DNA from: Bradyrhizobium sp. CCBAU 53338 | GTDB lineage: Bacteria; Pseudomonadota; Alphaproteobacteria; Rhizobiales; Xanthobacteraceae | NCBI RefSeq assembly: GCF_015291665.1 | Contig: NZ_CP030048.1 | Coordinates: forward strand, 868,001 to 932,000 | Length of the DNA stretch: 64,000 bases | Reading direction: 5' to 3' | Part shown: positions 25,059-33,700 of the stretch, one piece after another | How positions within the stretch are numbered: position 1 is the stretch's first letter | How the letters are laid out: each line of letters begins with the position of its first letter | Notes under the pieces: generated by a model | Told to the model about the DNA's origin: nothing | What the model saw: only the letters and a program-made list of their open reading frames with translations | Databases searched by the model: none | Translations under genes and position numbers: made by a program

Positions 25059-27035
25059 CTAAGCGGCCTCCTGAAGCAGCTTCGCGAGCGCGGCGTCCTG
25101 CGCGCTCGCCGATGAGAACTTCACCAACGCCGAGCGTCCGTCGATCCGCGCGACGGTTCCGGCAAGGTCTGCCGAACTGCCCTCGATCCGCAGCCGAACC
25201 TGGGTGCCGATCGGCCAATTCGCCGGGATATCGTCGATCCTCGCGCCGCCGCCCGAAATGTCCCGGACGACGACGCCGAAGGGCTTTCCGGCCACCAGCA
25301 GCGTGCCGGGACGGCTGACCTCCAGCCGCGTTGCCGTGCGGCGGTCGACATCCGACGTCGAGGTGCGGATGACGCGAACCAGCGTCAGTCGCAGTTCGTC
25401 GACCTTCTGGGCGATATCGACCGAACCATGTCGGATTTCGGCAGCACGACGTCCCGTCTCGACGGCCTCGCGCGAGACCGAGGCGATCTGAGCGGCAACC
25501 TCGCGGGCGGCGAGCGACGTTTCCTCGACGGTACGCGAGATCTCGAGCGTGACGGTATTCTGCTGCTCTATGGCGTCGGCGATGGTCGTCGAGACGGTTT
25601 CGACGTTGCGAATGACCTCGCCGATCGCGCTGATCGACTGCACCGAGGCGCGTGTCGATTCCTGGATCTCGGCAATCTGCTGCGAGATTTCGCTGGTCGC
25701 CTTGGCGGTCTGCTCGGCGAGCGACTTCACCTCGGATGCGACCACGGCAAAGCCGCGTCCGGCCTCACCGGCGCGGGCCGCCTCGATCGTGGCGTTGAGC
25801 GCCAGCAGGTTGGTCTGCCCGGCGATCTCGCTGATCAGGTTGGTCACGGCGCCGACCTTGCCGGCTGCCTCTTCCAGCCGCGCAATGGTCGATTGTGCCT
25901 CGGCGGACGCGGTGACCGCCCGCTGTGTCAGGTCGCGGGAGGAGGAGACCTGCTGGGCGATCGCTGTAATCGATGCCGCCATGTGCGAGGAGGCCTTCGC
26001 CATCGTCTGCGCATTGGTGAGCGCTTCTTCGGCCGCGGCCGCGACACTGCTGGAGTTCTGGCCGAGCGTGCGTGCGGTGTCGTTCATCTGGGTCGCGTTG
26101 TCGGCCATCCGGGTGGTGCCGTTCGCGACCTCGGTGACGGCTGCGTTGGTCTCGCGCTCGACCGTCTCGGCCATCTCCTGAAGTGCGGCCGCCTTGGCCT
26201 CCTCGGCCTGCAGGCGTCGTTGCTCTTCCGCAGCAGCTTCCTCGCGTACCTTCTCGGCAGCCTTGATCTTGAATTGCTCGATCGAGCGCGCCATGTCGCC
26301 GATCTCGTCGGCGCGATTGAGGCCCGGCAGCTTCACGTCGAATTGCCCTGCGCCGAGCGAATTCAGCGCCGAGGTCATCGAAGAGAGCGCCGACGACATC
26401 CCGCGGGCGATGACCAGCGTGATCGCGCCGAGAACGAGGACGATGCAGAGCCCGGCGATGATCAGGGTTTTCACGCTCGACCAGACCTGCGCGTCCAGAT
26501 CGTCGATGTAGACGCCGCTGCCGATCACCCATCCCCACGGCGCGAAGCCCGCGACATAGGACAGTTTCGGTTGCGGCGCGTCCTTGCCGGGCTTCGGCCA
26601 TTGATATTCGACCACGCCGGCTCCCTGGCGCTTGACCGTGTCGACGAACTCCATGAACAGACGCTTCCCGGTCGGATCCTCGATGTTGCCGAGATCCTGT
26701 CCGTTGAGCTCCGGCTTGATCGGGTGAATGATCATGCGCGGTTCCAGATCGTTGATCCAGAAATAGTCTCCGTTGCCGTAGCGAAGCTTGCCGATCTCTT
26801 CGGCCGCGCGCTGACGGGCGACGTCATCCGGCGTCTTGTCGCGCTGCGATTTGTCGTACTCGCTCCTGGCGATGCCGAGCGCTGATTGAACGAGATGGCT
26901 CAGCTCGTTCTGGCGCTGCTCACGGAGCGAGACGGCAAGATTGTGGATCTGTACGGCGGCGAGGCCCAACAGGCCGCAGAAGCTCAACCCGATGATACCG
27001 TAGATGCGCAGCTTGATCGAAAGGCGCGGCTTCAT
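25059..27035 (-). CDS. Cache-domain chemoreceptor with C-terminal PilZ domain
   Basis: This 658-residue methyl-accepting protein has a first helix at about 10-32, a periplasmic single-Cache domain ([20 protein letters not shown], then [20 protein letters not shown]), a second helix at about 190-210, HAMP, and a signalling coiled coil with tip [20 protein letters not shown] near residue 418. Beyond the usual end it carries about 95 residues of PilZ domain (residues 562-655) with RRTATRLEV and [10 protein letters not shown], the RxxxR and (D/N)xSxxG c-di-GMP-binding motifs. The receptor may therefore sense both a small periplasmic ligand and c-di-GMP. No che genes are adjacent. Confidence 0.92.
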   Translation of the reverse strand: MKPRLSIKLRIYGIIGLSFCGLLGLAAVQIHNLAVSLREQRQNELSHLVQSALGIARSEYDKSQRDKTPDDVARQRAAEEIGKLRYGNGDYFWINDLEPRMIIHPIKPELNGQDLGNIEDPTGKRLFMEFVDTVKRQGAGVVEYQWPKPGKDAPQPKLSYVAGFAPWGWVIGSGVYIDDLDAQVWSSVKTLIIAGLCIVLVLGAITLVIARGMSSALSSMTSALNSLGAGQFDVKLPGLNRADEIGDMARSIEQFKIKAAEKVREEAAAEEQRRLQAEEAKAAALQEMAETVERETNAAVTEVANGTTRMADNATQMNDTARTLGQNSSSVAAAAEEALTNAQTMAKASSHMAASITAIAQQVSSSRDLTQRAVTASAEAQSTIARLEEAAGKVGAVTNLISEIAGQTNLLALNATIEAARAGEAGRGFAVVASEVKSLAEQTAKATSEISQQIAEIQESTRASVQSISAIGEVIRNVETVSTTIADAIEQQNTVTLEISRTVEETSLAAREVAAQIASVSREAVETGRRAAEIRHGSVDIAQKVDELRLTLVRVIRTSTSDVDRRTATRLEVSRPGTLLVAGKPFGVVVRDISGGGARIDDIPANWPIGTQVRLRIEGSSADLAGTVARIDGRSALVKFSSASAQDAALAKLLQEAA

Positions 27036-27418
27036 TCGCCAGATCTCCGTAAGTTTGCGGAATGCTTTGCGTCTCGCGGCCCGGCACGAGCTTCGTACGC
27101 GCTGTCGGCAGCCTAGCGAAGTGAAGTGTCGATGCGATTAAGCGGCCTATCGAAATTTGGAGAGATTCGAGTCGGAGATGAACTATCCTGCCGAGAAAGA
27201 CGCGCAACTCGCCGGATCTCGATAGGAACATCATCGGTGCGTGAATCACGCGCAGGTATCGTGATGGGGAATCCGGCATGATGCCGGGAGCGATCGCTGC
27301 GATGACGAATCTGCTGCTGAAAGCGCTTACTGAATTCCGATAGGGAAGTTTGTTGCGCTTTAGATGATTAACGACATACTAAACGCGAAAGTTCAAGAAA
27401 TCGAGACAAGGAACGCTG
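27036..27418 (+). other. 383-bp intergenic region, no supported gene
   Basis: This stretch separates the leftward chemoreceptor gene from a rightward small gene and should hold both promoters. The last 60 bp before 27419 are AT-rich (TTTAGATGATTAACGACATA), consistent with a promoter for the downstream gene. No ORF with coding character was found. Confidence 0.55.
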
Positions 27419-27775
27419 ATGTCGAATGTCGTGGCATTCCCGGCGCAAGCAAGCGCGTCTGCCTCAAAGGCCGTCAGTCGGTTGAATGAGATCTGGAAGG
27501 CCGTCGAAGCATTCACGCTCGAGATGCAGTACGAACGCGTGACGCCCGCCGAAATGATGCGGGTGCTCAGGATCTTCAACACGGCAAACAGCTGCATCAG
27601 AATCGTTCTGTCGGAGTTCAAGAATGACCCTGCCATCGATGAGCTGGTCGGCCATTCACGTGAAATCGCACGGATGATCGAAGAGGCGCGTCGAACGGTC
27701 GCGAGCCTCATGAAGGCGAGCGATGATCGGGCCTCGAGGCCCGAGCCTTCCGCTGCCAAGCGCCTCGGAGACTGA
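27419..27775 (+). CDS. conserved hypothetical protein, 118 aa
   Basis: I do not recognise a named family. The protein is 118 residues, soluble, mostly helical in appearance, with no signal peptide or membrane segment. It begins MSNVVAFPAQASASASKAVS, and the middle reads EMMRVLRIFNTANSCIRIVL. The ATG at 27419 is the first in frame after an AT-rich upstream region, with AAGGAACGCTG as a likely ribosome binding site. Codon use matches the neighbours. The opening NVVAFP is common in small alphaproteobacterial regulators of unknown function, which is only suggestive. Confidence 0.65.
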   Translation: MSNVVAFPAQASASASKAVSRLNEIWKAVEAFTLEMQYERVTPAEMMRVLRIFNTANSCIRIVLSEFKNDPAIDELVGHSREIARMIEEARRTVASLMKASDDRASRPEPSAAKRLGD

Positions 27776-27894
27776 GGCTCGCGCGTTGTTGAAGAGGTGG
27801 CCTGTCGGGCAAAACACCCGCCTCCCGCCGAAGCCAGTCAACCCTCCTGCGCGAAAATATTCCACTTTACCGAAATTCGGAATTCAGGCATTCT

Positions 27895-28370
27895 CTGCGC
27901 CATCCCGGCCCGAGGAGAGGGGCGATCGTACGTCGTCGCGAACGTGGGCCGGGGATGCGGTGGACGCAGCGGCGCCGGCGCGGATGTGAGGGCAGGGCGG
28001 GGCAGAGGATTGAGCCGAACCCCGTGAGCCCGGCACAAGCCGTGTCGTACGAACGGCGCCTATGCGTACGGCAAAACCGTGTGGTCCCGGCCGTCGTCGC
28101 TACGGTCAAGCACTTGCGGATGCGGCATTGCGCCAACCGGCGCGGTGCCGGTGACTTCCGTCGGGCGAGGGAGGCCAGAAGGAATTCGGCTCCCGGGAGA
28201 GCACGGCATAAGCCGTCCAACCATCGCGCAGGGAAGGCCGAGTGTTCGGCGTCACCTGTATGCTGCTGTGCGGTTTCCTTGCGCTACACTTTCGCGCAGC
28301 GGACCGCGGGTGCCTGTCGGCACCCGGTCTTCCCTGCGCCCTCTTCACAAGAGGAGGGCAACGGCAACGG
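27895..28370 (+). repeat. long Bradyrhizobium-type dispersed intergenic repeat
   Basis: The stretch reads ATCCCGGCCCGAGGAGAGGG, later GGGGATGCGGTGGACGCAGC, then AGCACGGCATAAGCCGT and GCGGGTGCCTGTCGGCACCC, and ends near CCCTGCGCCCTCTTCACAAG. From memory this order of elements matches a roughly 450-bp sequence present many times in Bradyrhizobium chromosomes. It has open frames on both strands but none with protein-like composition, and short stems such as GGGTGCCTGTCGGCACCC (28308-28325). It lies next to tRNA-Thr. Copy number could not be checked here. Confidence 0.5.
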
Positions 28371-28432
28371 GCAAAACTCGGGCGTTCGATGCCGCGAGAA
28401 TGCCGATCCGTGCTTGTTTCCAGAAGATGAAA

Positions 28433-28507
28433 TGGTGCTGCCAGACAGGATTGAACTGTCGACCTCTCCATTACCAATGGAGTGCTCTACCACTGAGCTA
28501 CGGCAGC
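28433..28507 (-). tRNA. tRNA-Thr(GGT)
   Basis: The minus strand folds as a standard cloverleaf of 75 nt including the encoded CCA. The acceptor stem is GCTGCCG with TGGCAGC, the D arm GCTC-AGTGGTA-GAGC, and the anticodon stem CTCCA/TGGAG with loop TTGGTAA, giving anticodon GGT. The T arm contains GTTCAATC. The anticodon reads ACC threonine codons. The gene is isolated, between a long repeat and a small protein gene. Confidence 0.96.
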
Positions 28508-28822
28508 ATGTGCTGGGATTAGAATCGGCCGCCCGAGGGGCCTACCAAGCGGGCCGATATCTGCCACAGGCCTCCACGCTGTGCAAGCTTGCAAGGGCGG
28601 CCAAAGCGAGAAAATCGGGGCGATATCGGGGGTATTACGGCTGTTTCGGCTCGAAACGACCGACTTTGCGTCGATTTTGGTTCCGCTTCCCCCACCAACT
28701 GGCCAGTTGGCCAATGGAGCGGATTCGACCCATTTTGGATTTCGCACGATCGGGACCATCAGGGCCTCTTGAGCTGCCGCAATCCCTGGGCATGTTACTG
28801 CCGACCGCTGTATGGACCCGTG
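28508..28822 (+). other. 315-bp intergenic region with a perfect 16-bp palindrome
   Basis: This region should contain the tRNA-Thr promoter on the minus strand and the promoter of the small gene at 28823. The perfect palindrome CCAACTGGCCAGTTGG lies at 28695-28710 and could be a dimeric regulator site. No coding frame is supported. Confidence 0.5.
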
Positions 28823-29011
28823 ATGGCTGACCAGAACGACAAGACCACGAGACAAGACCGCACATCGCGGGACGACCGCCTGAAATCGGCGCTGCGGGAG
28901 AATCTGAAGCGGCGCAAGGCGCAGGCGCGCGAACGCTCCGCAAGTGTCGATCCCTCGCAAAACGAAGATGGTTCCCTAAATGAGGGGGCCGCCGGCGAGG
29001 CCGGCAAATAG
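28823..29011 (+). CDS. small highly charged hypothetical protein, 62 aa
   Basis: This 62-residue protein begins MADQNDKTTRQDRTSRDDRL and contains LRENLKRRKAQARER, giving a strongly charged, probably disordered or helical chain with no hydrophobic core. Small proteins with a KxxLRENLxRRK segment are common and conserved in Rhizobiales, with no known function. The ATG at 28823 fits the codon bias better than upstream in-frame starts, which would run through the intergenic palindrome. It ends 19 bp before a GTG candidate of the next gene, so the two may be cotranscribed. Confidence 0.6.
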   Translation: MADQNDKTTRQDRTSRDDRLKSALRENLKRRKAQARERSASVDPSQNEDGSLNEGAAGEAGK

Positions 29012-29078
29012 AAATTTGGAGTGCATTGACGTGGCCATCGGGCAGACCGAGCAGGACCAGACCGACAGGAACGCGCAG

Positions 29079-30743
29079 ATGTCGCGTTTCACCCGCCCCG
29101 AGCAGACGTTTCCGACGCTGACCTCAGCCGAGATCGAGCGACTCAGGCATTTCGGCGAGCTCCGCACCTATCATCATGGTGAGCTGCTGTTCGAGACCGG
29201 CAAGCCGGGGCCGGGCATGTTCGTCGTGCTCAAGGGCCATGTCGCCATCACCCAGCGCGACGGGCTCGGTCATGTCACCCCGCTGATTGACCAGGGACCG
29301 GGGCAATTTCTGGCCGAGCTCAGCCAGCTCTCCGGCCGGCCGGCCCTGGTCGATGGCCGCGCCGAAGGCGACGTCGAGACGCTGCTGCTGCCGCCCGAGC
29401 GCCTGCGCGCGCTGCTGGTCGCCGAGGCCGAGCTTGGCGAGCGCATCATGCGTGCGCTGATTCTGCGGCGGGTCAATCTGCTCCAGGCGGGCGTCGGCGG
29501 CATCGTGCTGATCGGCTCCTCGCATTCCGCCGGCGTGGTGCGCTTGCAGGGGTTCCTCACCCGCAACGGCCAGCCGCATCATCTGCTCGATCCCGAGCGC
29601 GATCGCGACGCCGCCGAATTGATCGCGCGCTATTCGCCGAAGCCGGAGGACTGGCCGCTGGTGGTCACGTCGGACGGCGCGGTGCTGCGCAACCCCAGCG
29701 AGACCGAGGTCGCGCGCGCGATCGGTATGATCGGCGGCCCGCGCAATGACCGCATCTACGACGTCGCGATCGTCGGCTGCGGACCGGCGGGGCTCGCCAC
29801 CGCCGTTTATGCGGCCTCCGAAGGGCTGTCGGTCGCCGTGCTCGATATCAGAGCCTTCGGCGGCCAGGCCGGCGCCAGCGCGCGCATCGAAAACTATCTG
29901 GGCTTCCCGACCGGCATTTCCGGCCAGGCGCTGACCGCGCGCGCCTTCAACCAGGCGCAGAAATTCGGCGCCGACATCATGATCCCCGTCACGGTGAAGT
30001 CGCTCGACTGCACGCGCAAGGACGGCGCGTTTGCAGTTGCGCTCGACGGCAGCGATCCCTTGCGCTCGCGCGCGGTGGTGGTCGCCAGCGGTGCGCGCTA
30101 TCGCCGGCCTGAGATCGCCAATCTCGACAAGTTCGAGGGCCGCGGCGTCTGGTACTGGGCCTCCCCGGTCGAGGCCAAGCTGTGCGCCGGCGAGGAAGTG
30201 GCGCTGGTCGGCGCCGGCAATTCGGCGGGGCAGGCCGCAGTGTTCCTCTCGGGACACGCCAAGAAGGTTTTGATGATCATCCGCGGCGGCGGCCTTGGCG
30301 CCAGCATGTCGCGCTATCTCATCGAGCGCATCGAGGCGACCCCGAACATCGAATTGCTGTTCAACACCGAGATCACGGCGCTCGAAGGCGACGAGGCCTC
30401 GCTGCTGCGGCGGATACGCTGGAAGAGCAGGCTGTCCGATGACGAGGATTTTGCCGACATCAAGAATCTCTTTCTGTTCGTCGGCGCCGATCCCGCCACC
30501 GGCTGGCTCGACGGGTGCGGCGTCACGCTCGATCGCGGCGGCTTCGTCGTCACGGGTGCGCAGTCCGAGCTGAACCAGGGCAGGCTGGTGGCGCCGCTCG
30601 AGACCTCCGTACCCGGCGTCTACGCCGTCGGCGACGTCCGCTCCGGCTCGGTCAAGCGCGTCGGCGGCGCCATCGGCGAAGGCGCGCAGGTCGTGGCTTC
30701 GCTGCACGGCTATCTCGGCGACGCCGCAAAACCGGCGCTTTAG
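29079..30743 (+). CDS. cyclic nucleotide-binding/thioredoxin reductase-like FAD oxidoreductase fusion
   Basis: The 554-residue protein fuses three parts. Residues about 1-130 are a cNMP-binding barrel (HHGELLFETGKPGPGMFVVL). Residues about 140-215 look like a thioredoxin-like domain without an obvious active CxxC. Residues about 225-550 are a thioredoxin-reductase-type flavoprotein with GCGPAGLATA (about 233), GGQAG, NAD site VGAGNSAGQAAVFL and the C-terminal GVYAVGDVRSGS. The redox CATC-type motif of true thioredoxin reductases is replaced by YWASPVEAKLC, so disulfide chemistry there is unlikely. A GTG at 29031 with GGAG upstream is an alternative start. The stop codon merges with a palindromic repeat. 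Confidence 0.85.
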   Translation: MSRFTRPEQTFPTLTSAEIERLRHFGELRTYHHGELLFETGKPGPGMFVVLKGHVAITQRDGLGHVTPLIDQGPGQFLAELSQLSGRPALVDGRAEGDVETLLLPPERLRALLVAEAELGERIMRALILRRVNLLQAGVGGIVLIGSSHSAGVVRLQGFLTRNGQPHHLLDPERDRDAAELIARYSPKPEDWPLVVTSDGAVLRNPSETEVARAIGMIGGPRNDRIYDVAIVGCGPAGLATAVYAASEGLSVAVLDIRAFGGQAGASARIENYLGFPTGISGQALTARAFNQAQKFGADIMIPVTVKSLDCTRKDGAFAVALDGSDPLRSRAVVVASGARYRRPEIANLDKFEGRGVWYWASPVEAKLCAGEEVALVGAGNSAGQAAVFLSGHAKKVLMIIRGGGLGASMSRYLIERIEATPNIELLFNTEITALEGDEASLLRRIRWKSRLSDDEDFADIKNLFLFVGADPATGWLDGCGVTLDRGGFVVTGAQSELNQGRLVAPLETSVPGVYAVGDVRSGSVKRVGGAIGEGAQVVASLHGYLGDAAKPAL

Positions 30744-30791
30744 AGCACGATCCGGATAAGTGTGAAGCGGTTTTCCGGCAAGATCGTGCTC
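30743..30791 (+). repeat. palindromic repeat element at the end of the oxidoreductase gene
   Basis: GAGCACGATC (30743-30752) pairs with GATCGTGCTC (30782-30791), with an inner CCGGA/TCCGG pair around TAAGTGTGAAGCGG. The outer stem begins at the last base of the stop codon and is followed by GAAAAAATAAG. Very similar elements (GAGCATGATCCGGAAAAGTG...) are familiar from many Rhizobiales intergenic regions. It may also terminate transcription. Confidence 0.65.
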
Positions 30792-30924
30792 GAAAAAATA
30801 AGTCAAGGACAGGACAAGCAGACGGCAAGCCGATTGTGACTTGCCATCTTGTCGTGTCCCACGGACTATTGCCGCGTCGCGCGACCAATCGCGTGGAAGA
30901 ACAAAGATTCAACGGGAGGACTAA

Positions 30925-31233
30925 ATGGCCGAACTCGTCGTGCTCTACAAGACGCCCAAGGACGCCGCCGCCTTCGACAAGCATTACGCCGAGACTCACA
31001 TTCCTCTTGCGAAGAAACTTCCGGGCCTGAAGAAATACGCCGTCAGCACCGGCGCAGTCGGCTCGCCAGCGGGTCCCTCAGGCGTTCACCTCGTCGCCAT
31101 TCTCTCCTTCGACAGCGTGGGCGACATCCAGAAGGCCTTCGGCAGCGAAGCTGGCAAGGCGGCCGCCGGCGACGTGCCGAAATTCGCAAGCGGCGGCGCC
31201 GATCTCTTGATCTTCGACACCAAGGACGTGTGA
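30925..31233 (+). CDS. EthD family reductase/dimeric ferredoxin-like protein
   Basis: This 102-residue alpha+beta protein of the EthD family begins MAELVVLYKTPKDAAAFDKH and continues ETHIPLAKKLPGLKKYAVS, which is the family signature. EthD-type proteins are small dimeric barrels found beside mono-oxygenases; their own reaction is not established in general. The start ATG has AACGGGAGGACTAA upstream. It lies alone, 180 bp after the oxidoreductase fusion and about 200 bp before a small membrane-protein gene. No cytochrome P450 or other EthD partner is adjacent. Confidence 0.85.
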   Translation: MAELVVLYKTPKDAAAFDKHYAETHIPLAKKLPGLKKYAVSTGAVGSPAGPSGVHLVAILSFDSVGDIQKAFGSEAGKAAAGDVPKFASGGADLLIFDTKDV

Positions 31234-31429
31234 GCGCGTCGACCGATTCAACTTTCGTCGAAAGCTGCCGTCGTTTGTGACAGCGCTGCAAAAGATTCAG
31301 TCATGCATTTGTCGATTCGCACGATGATGCATGGCTGGACGCGCATGTGTGATCGTGCCGCATGTGGCAATCCGATGAGGACCGTAATATCAATCCTCCG
31401 ATCTCAACGCAGAGAGTAGGAGAGATGCC

Positions 31430-31939
31430 ATGGTTCTCGGGATGAGCCTGCAAGCCTTCACACTGGTCCATGTCGTCATCAGCCTGATCGCCATCGCCGC
31501 GGGCCTGATCGTGATGTTCGGTCTGCTCGGCTCGAAGTCGATGCCGGGCCTCACCGCGGTCTTCCTCCTCTTCACCATCCTGACCAACGCGACGGGCTTT
31601 CTGTTTCCGTTCAAGGAACTGCTGCCCTCCTACATCATAGCCGGCATCTCGCTGGTGCTGCTCGCGATCGCCTGCCTCGCGCTCTACGGCATGAAGCTCA
31701 AAGGCGCCTGGCGCCCGGTCTACATCGTGACCGCGATGATCTCGCTCTACTTCAACGTCTTCGTGCTGATCATCCAGTCGTTCCTGAAGATTCCGGCGCT
31801 CGCCGCACTGGCGCCGGCCGTGCCGCCGGCGCCTCCGTCCGGCCCGGTGTTCGCGGCAGTGCAGGGCATCGTGCTGGTGTTCTTCGTCGTGGTGACCATC
31901 GGCGCCTGGCGCCGCTACAAGCCGATGGCGTTCGCCTGA
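31430..31939 (+). CDS. small four-helix membrane protein, 169 aa
   Basis: This 169-residue protein has four hydrophobic segments, roughly residues 10-32, 40-60, 68-92 and 95-120, with a further helix near the C-terminus ([17 protein letters not shown]). It resembles uncharacterised alphaproteobacterial membrane proteins, and I recognise no catalytic motif. AGGAGAGATGCC just before the ATG is a strong ribosome binding site; a second in-frame ATG at 31442 is possible. The gene precedes the chloroperoxidase-like hydrolase by 32 bp in the same direction, which suggests a two-gene operon. Confidence 0.75.
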   Translation: MVLGMSLQAFTLVHVVISLIAIAAGLIVMFGLLGSKSMPGLTAVFLLFTILTNATGFLFPFKELLPSYIIAGISLVLLAIACLALYGMKLKGAWRPVYIVTAMISLYFNVFVLIIQSFLKIPALAALAPAVPPAPPSGPVFAAVQGIVLVFFVVVTIGAWRRYKPMAFA

Positions 31940-31971
31940 TCGTTTCTGACCACGACGAAAGGAACTCCCCA

Positions 31972-32796
31972 ATGCCTACCATCACCACCATGGACGGTGT
32001 CGAGATCTTCTACAAGGATTGGGGCTCGGGCCAGCCGATCGTGTTCAGCCATGGCTGGCCGCTGTCATCCGACGACTGGGACGCGCAGATGATGTTCTTC
32101 GTCATCCGCGGCTATCGCGTGATCGCTCATGACCGTCGCGGCCATGGCCGCTCGGCGCAGGTCGCCGACGGCCACGACATGGATCATTATGCCGACGATC
32201 TCGCGGCGGTCACCGCGCATCTCGACCTCAAGAACGCGCTCCATGTCGGACATTCCACCGGCGGCGGCGAGGTCGTGCACTACATCGCGCGCCACGGCGA
32301 GTCCCGCGTCGCGAAGGCCGCGATCCTCTCCGCGGTACCGCCGCTGATGGTGAAGACGGACGCCAATCCCGGCGGTCTGCCGAAGAGCGTGTTCGACGGC
32401 TTCCAGGCCGCGCTCGCCGCCGGCCGTTCGGCGTTCTATCGCGACATCGCCGCCGGGCCGTTCTACGGCTACAACCGTCCCGGCGCAAAACCGTCGGAAG
32501 CGGTGATCCAGAACTGGTGGCGCCAGGGCATGATGGGCGGCGCGAAAGCGCATTACGACGGCATCGTCGCGTTCTCGCAGACCGATTTCACCGAGGATTT
32601 GAAGAAGATCAACGTGCCGGTGCTGGTGATGCATGGCGACGACGACCAGATCGTGCCCTACGCCGATTCCGCGCCGCTGTCGGCCAAGCTGCTCAAGAAC
32701 GGCACGCTGAAGACCTACAAGGGCTTTCCGCACGGCATGCCGACCACGGAAGCCGAAACCATCAACGCGGATCTGCTGGCGTTCTTCAAGAGCTGA
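31972..32796 (+). CDS. alpha/beta hydrolase, non-heme chloroperoxidase type
   Basis: This 274-residue protein has the complete fold of the bacterial chloroperoxidase/arylesterase group. The sequence shows [20 protein letters not shown], the motif [12 protein letters not shown], nucleophile elbow [10 protein letters not shown] (catalytic Ser), acid region [14 protein letters not shown] and catalytic His in [11 protein letters not shown]. Such enzymes hydrolyse esters and can make peracids without any metal; haloperoxidase activity is a side reaction. The gene follows the small membrane protein by 32 bp with AAAGGAACT as ribosome binding site. The true substrate is unknown. Confidence 0.9.
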   Translation: MPTITTMDGVEIFYKDWGSGQPIVFSHGWPLSSDDWDAQMMFFVIRGYRVIAHDRRGHGRSAQVADGHDMDHYADDLAAVTAHLDLKNALHVGHSTGGGEVVHYIARHGESRVAKAAILSAVPPLMVKTDANPGGLPKSVFDGFQAALAAGRSAFYRDIAAGPFYGYNRPGAKPSEAVIQNWWRQGMMGGAKAHYDGIVAFSQTDFTEDLKKINVPVLVMHGDDDQIVPYADSAPLSAKLLKNGTLKTYKGFPHGMPTTEAETINADLLAFFKS

Positions 32797-33103
32797 GCGT
32801 TGGCTCTGACCCTCTCCTGTTTGCGAGAGAGGGTGGCTACGCCGCGGTGGCGGCGAGACAGGGTTGTTTGACCTCGCCGCTGTGGTCGGTGCTGCGCCGG
32901 ATCTCGCCCGGGCTCGTCACATCGACCGAGCAGATGGGCCGCGCCATGCTTCATGTCGCCCGGGTCGGCTATCCCAGCAAGGTGCTGGAGATGAAGGATA
33001 TCAATAGCCTCTAGTCCGTTGTCCGAAGGCCCGCTAGTTTGCGGGGAAATTTCGGCTACCCCGCGCGTTGAGCCGTATCAGCCATCGAGGAGAAGTGTCG
33101 GTG
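32797..33103 (+). other. 307-bp region with a short inverted repeat and an epimerase remnant
   Basis: Apart from the epimerase remnant at 32871-33014, the region has a degraded CCCTCTC...GAGAGGG inverted repeat near 32810-32834 and the ribosome binding site GAGGAGAAG of the next gene at 33087-33095. No intact gene is present. Confidence 0.5.
32871..33014 (+). pseudogene. 3' remnant of an NAD(P)-dependent epimerase-type gene
   Basis: The frame encodes TSPLWSVLRRISPGLVTSTE, then QMGRAMLHVARVGYPSKVLE and MKDINSL before a stop. This matches the C-terminal 45-50 residues of small NAD(P)H-binding epimerase-like proteins of Bradyrhizobium, whose ends read like RRLFPRYVTTTEQIGRAML. The upstream part of such a gene, including the Rossmann GxxGxxG region, is missing, and the preceding sequence is a short hairpin repeat (near 32810-32850). 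A deletion or repeat-mediated rearrangement is the likely cause. Confidence 0.6.
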
Positions 33104-33553
33104 ATGTCTCCCCAGCTCAAACTGATCGCGCTCGATGCCGACGATCTCGCCGTGATCTCGACCCATGTGCAGGATGCCCGCGTGCAGCCGTCGGACATCG
33201 TCTGGCGACAGGGCGAGAAGCGTCTGGTGGTCGGCATGAGCCGGCTGGATTGGGAGCAGACGCTCGCGGGCGAGACAGAGCCGCGCCGGCTGGTGTCAGC
33301 GCTTCGCTTCGACCGGGTGCTTGCCTGCAAATCGCGCAACATCGATCTCGCCGCCCCTGAAGCGGTCCTGGATCTCGTCGGCATCGAGTTTCATCCCCAG
33401 GACGGCCGCGACGATGAGCCTGGCGGCAGCGCGCTGCTGCTGTTCGCCCAGGGCGGCGCCATCCGCCTCGATGTCGAATGCCTGGAATGCCAGCTCACCG
33501 ATCTCGGGGCGGACGAACTGGGGACGGGAGTCGGAATCGAGGGGGAGGGGTGA
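33104..33553 (+). CDS. DUF2948 family protein
   Basis: This 149-residue protein starts MSPQLKLIALDADDLAVIST and contains VWRQGEKRLVVGMSRLDWEQ and RRLVSALRFDRVLACKSRNI, the recognisable DUF2948 pattern. The family is small, cytosolic, of unknown function and typically lies directly before hisD in alphaproteobacteria, as here. The ATG at 33104 has GAGGAGAAG 10-18 bp upstream; a GTG one codon earlier is also in frame. In the usual order murA precedes this gene, but here that place holds an epimerase remnant. Confidence 0.88.
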   Translation: MSPQLKLIALDADDLAVISTHVQDARVQPSDIVWRQGEKRLVVGMSRLDWEQTLAGETEPRRLVSALRFDRVLACKSRNIDLAAPEAVLDLVGIEFHPQDGRDDEPGGSALLLFAQGGAIRLDVECLECQLTDLGADELGTGVGIEGEG

Positions 33554-33700
33554 GGTGGCCTGTATACCAGCCGAGCCGGCTCAGGCGCTCGTCCGGAACG
33601 GTCGCTCCCAAGGGTTGACGCAGCTTCCCCGCCGCGCCATTGAGCAGGGGGGCCTGTGAGCCGCACTGCGCCCCGCAAACCAGCAGAAGCCAAGCCCAAA

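Noticed and set aside
28284..28493. Minus-strand frame reading VEHSIGNGEVDSSILSGST over tRNA-Thr
   Set aside because: This is a well-known false peptide produced by translating across a tRNA gene.
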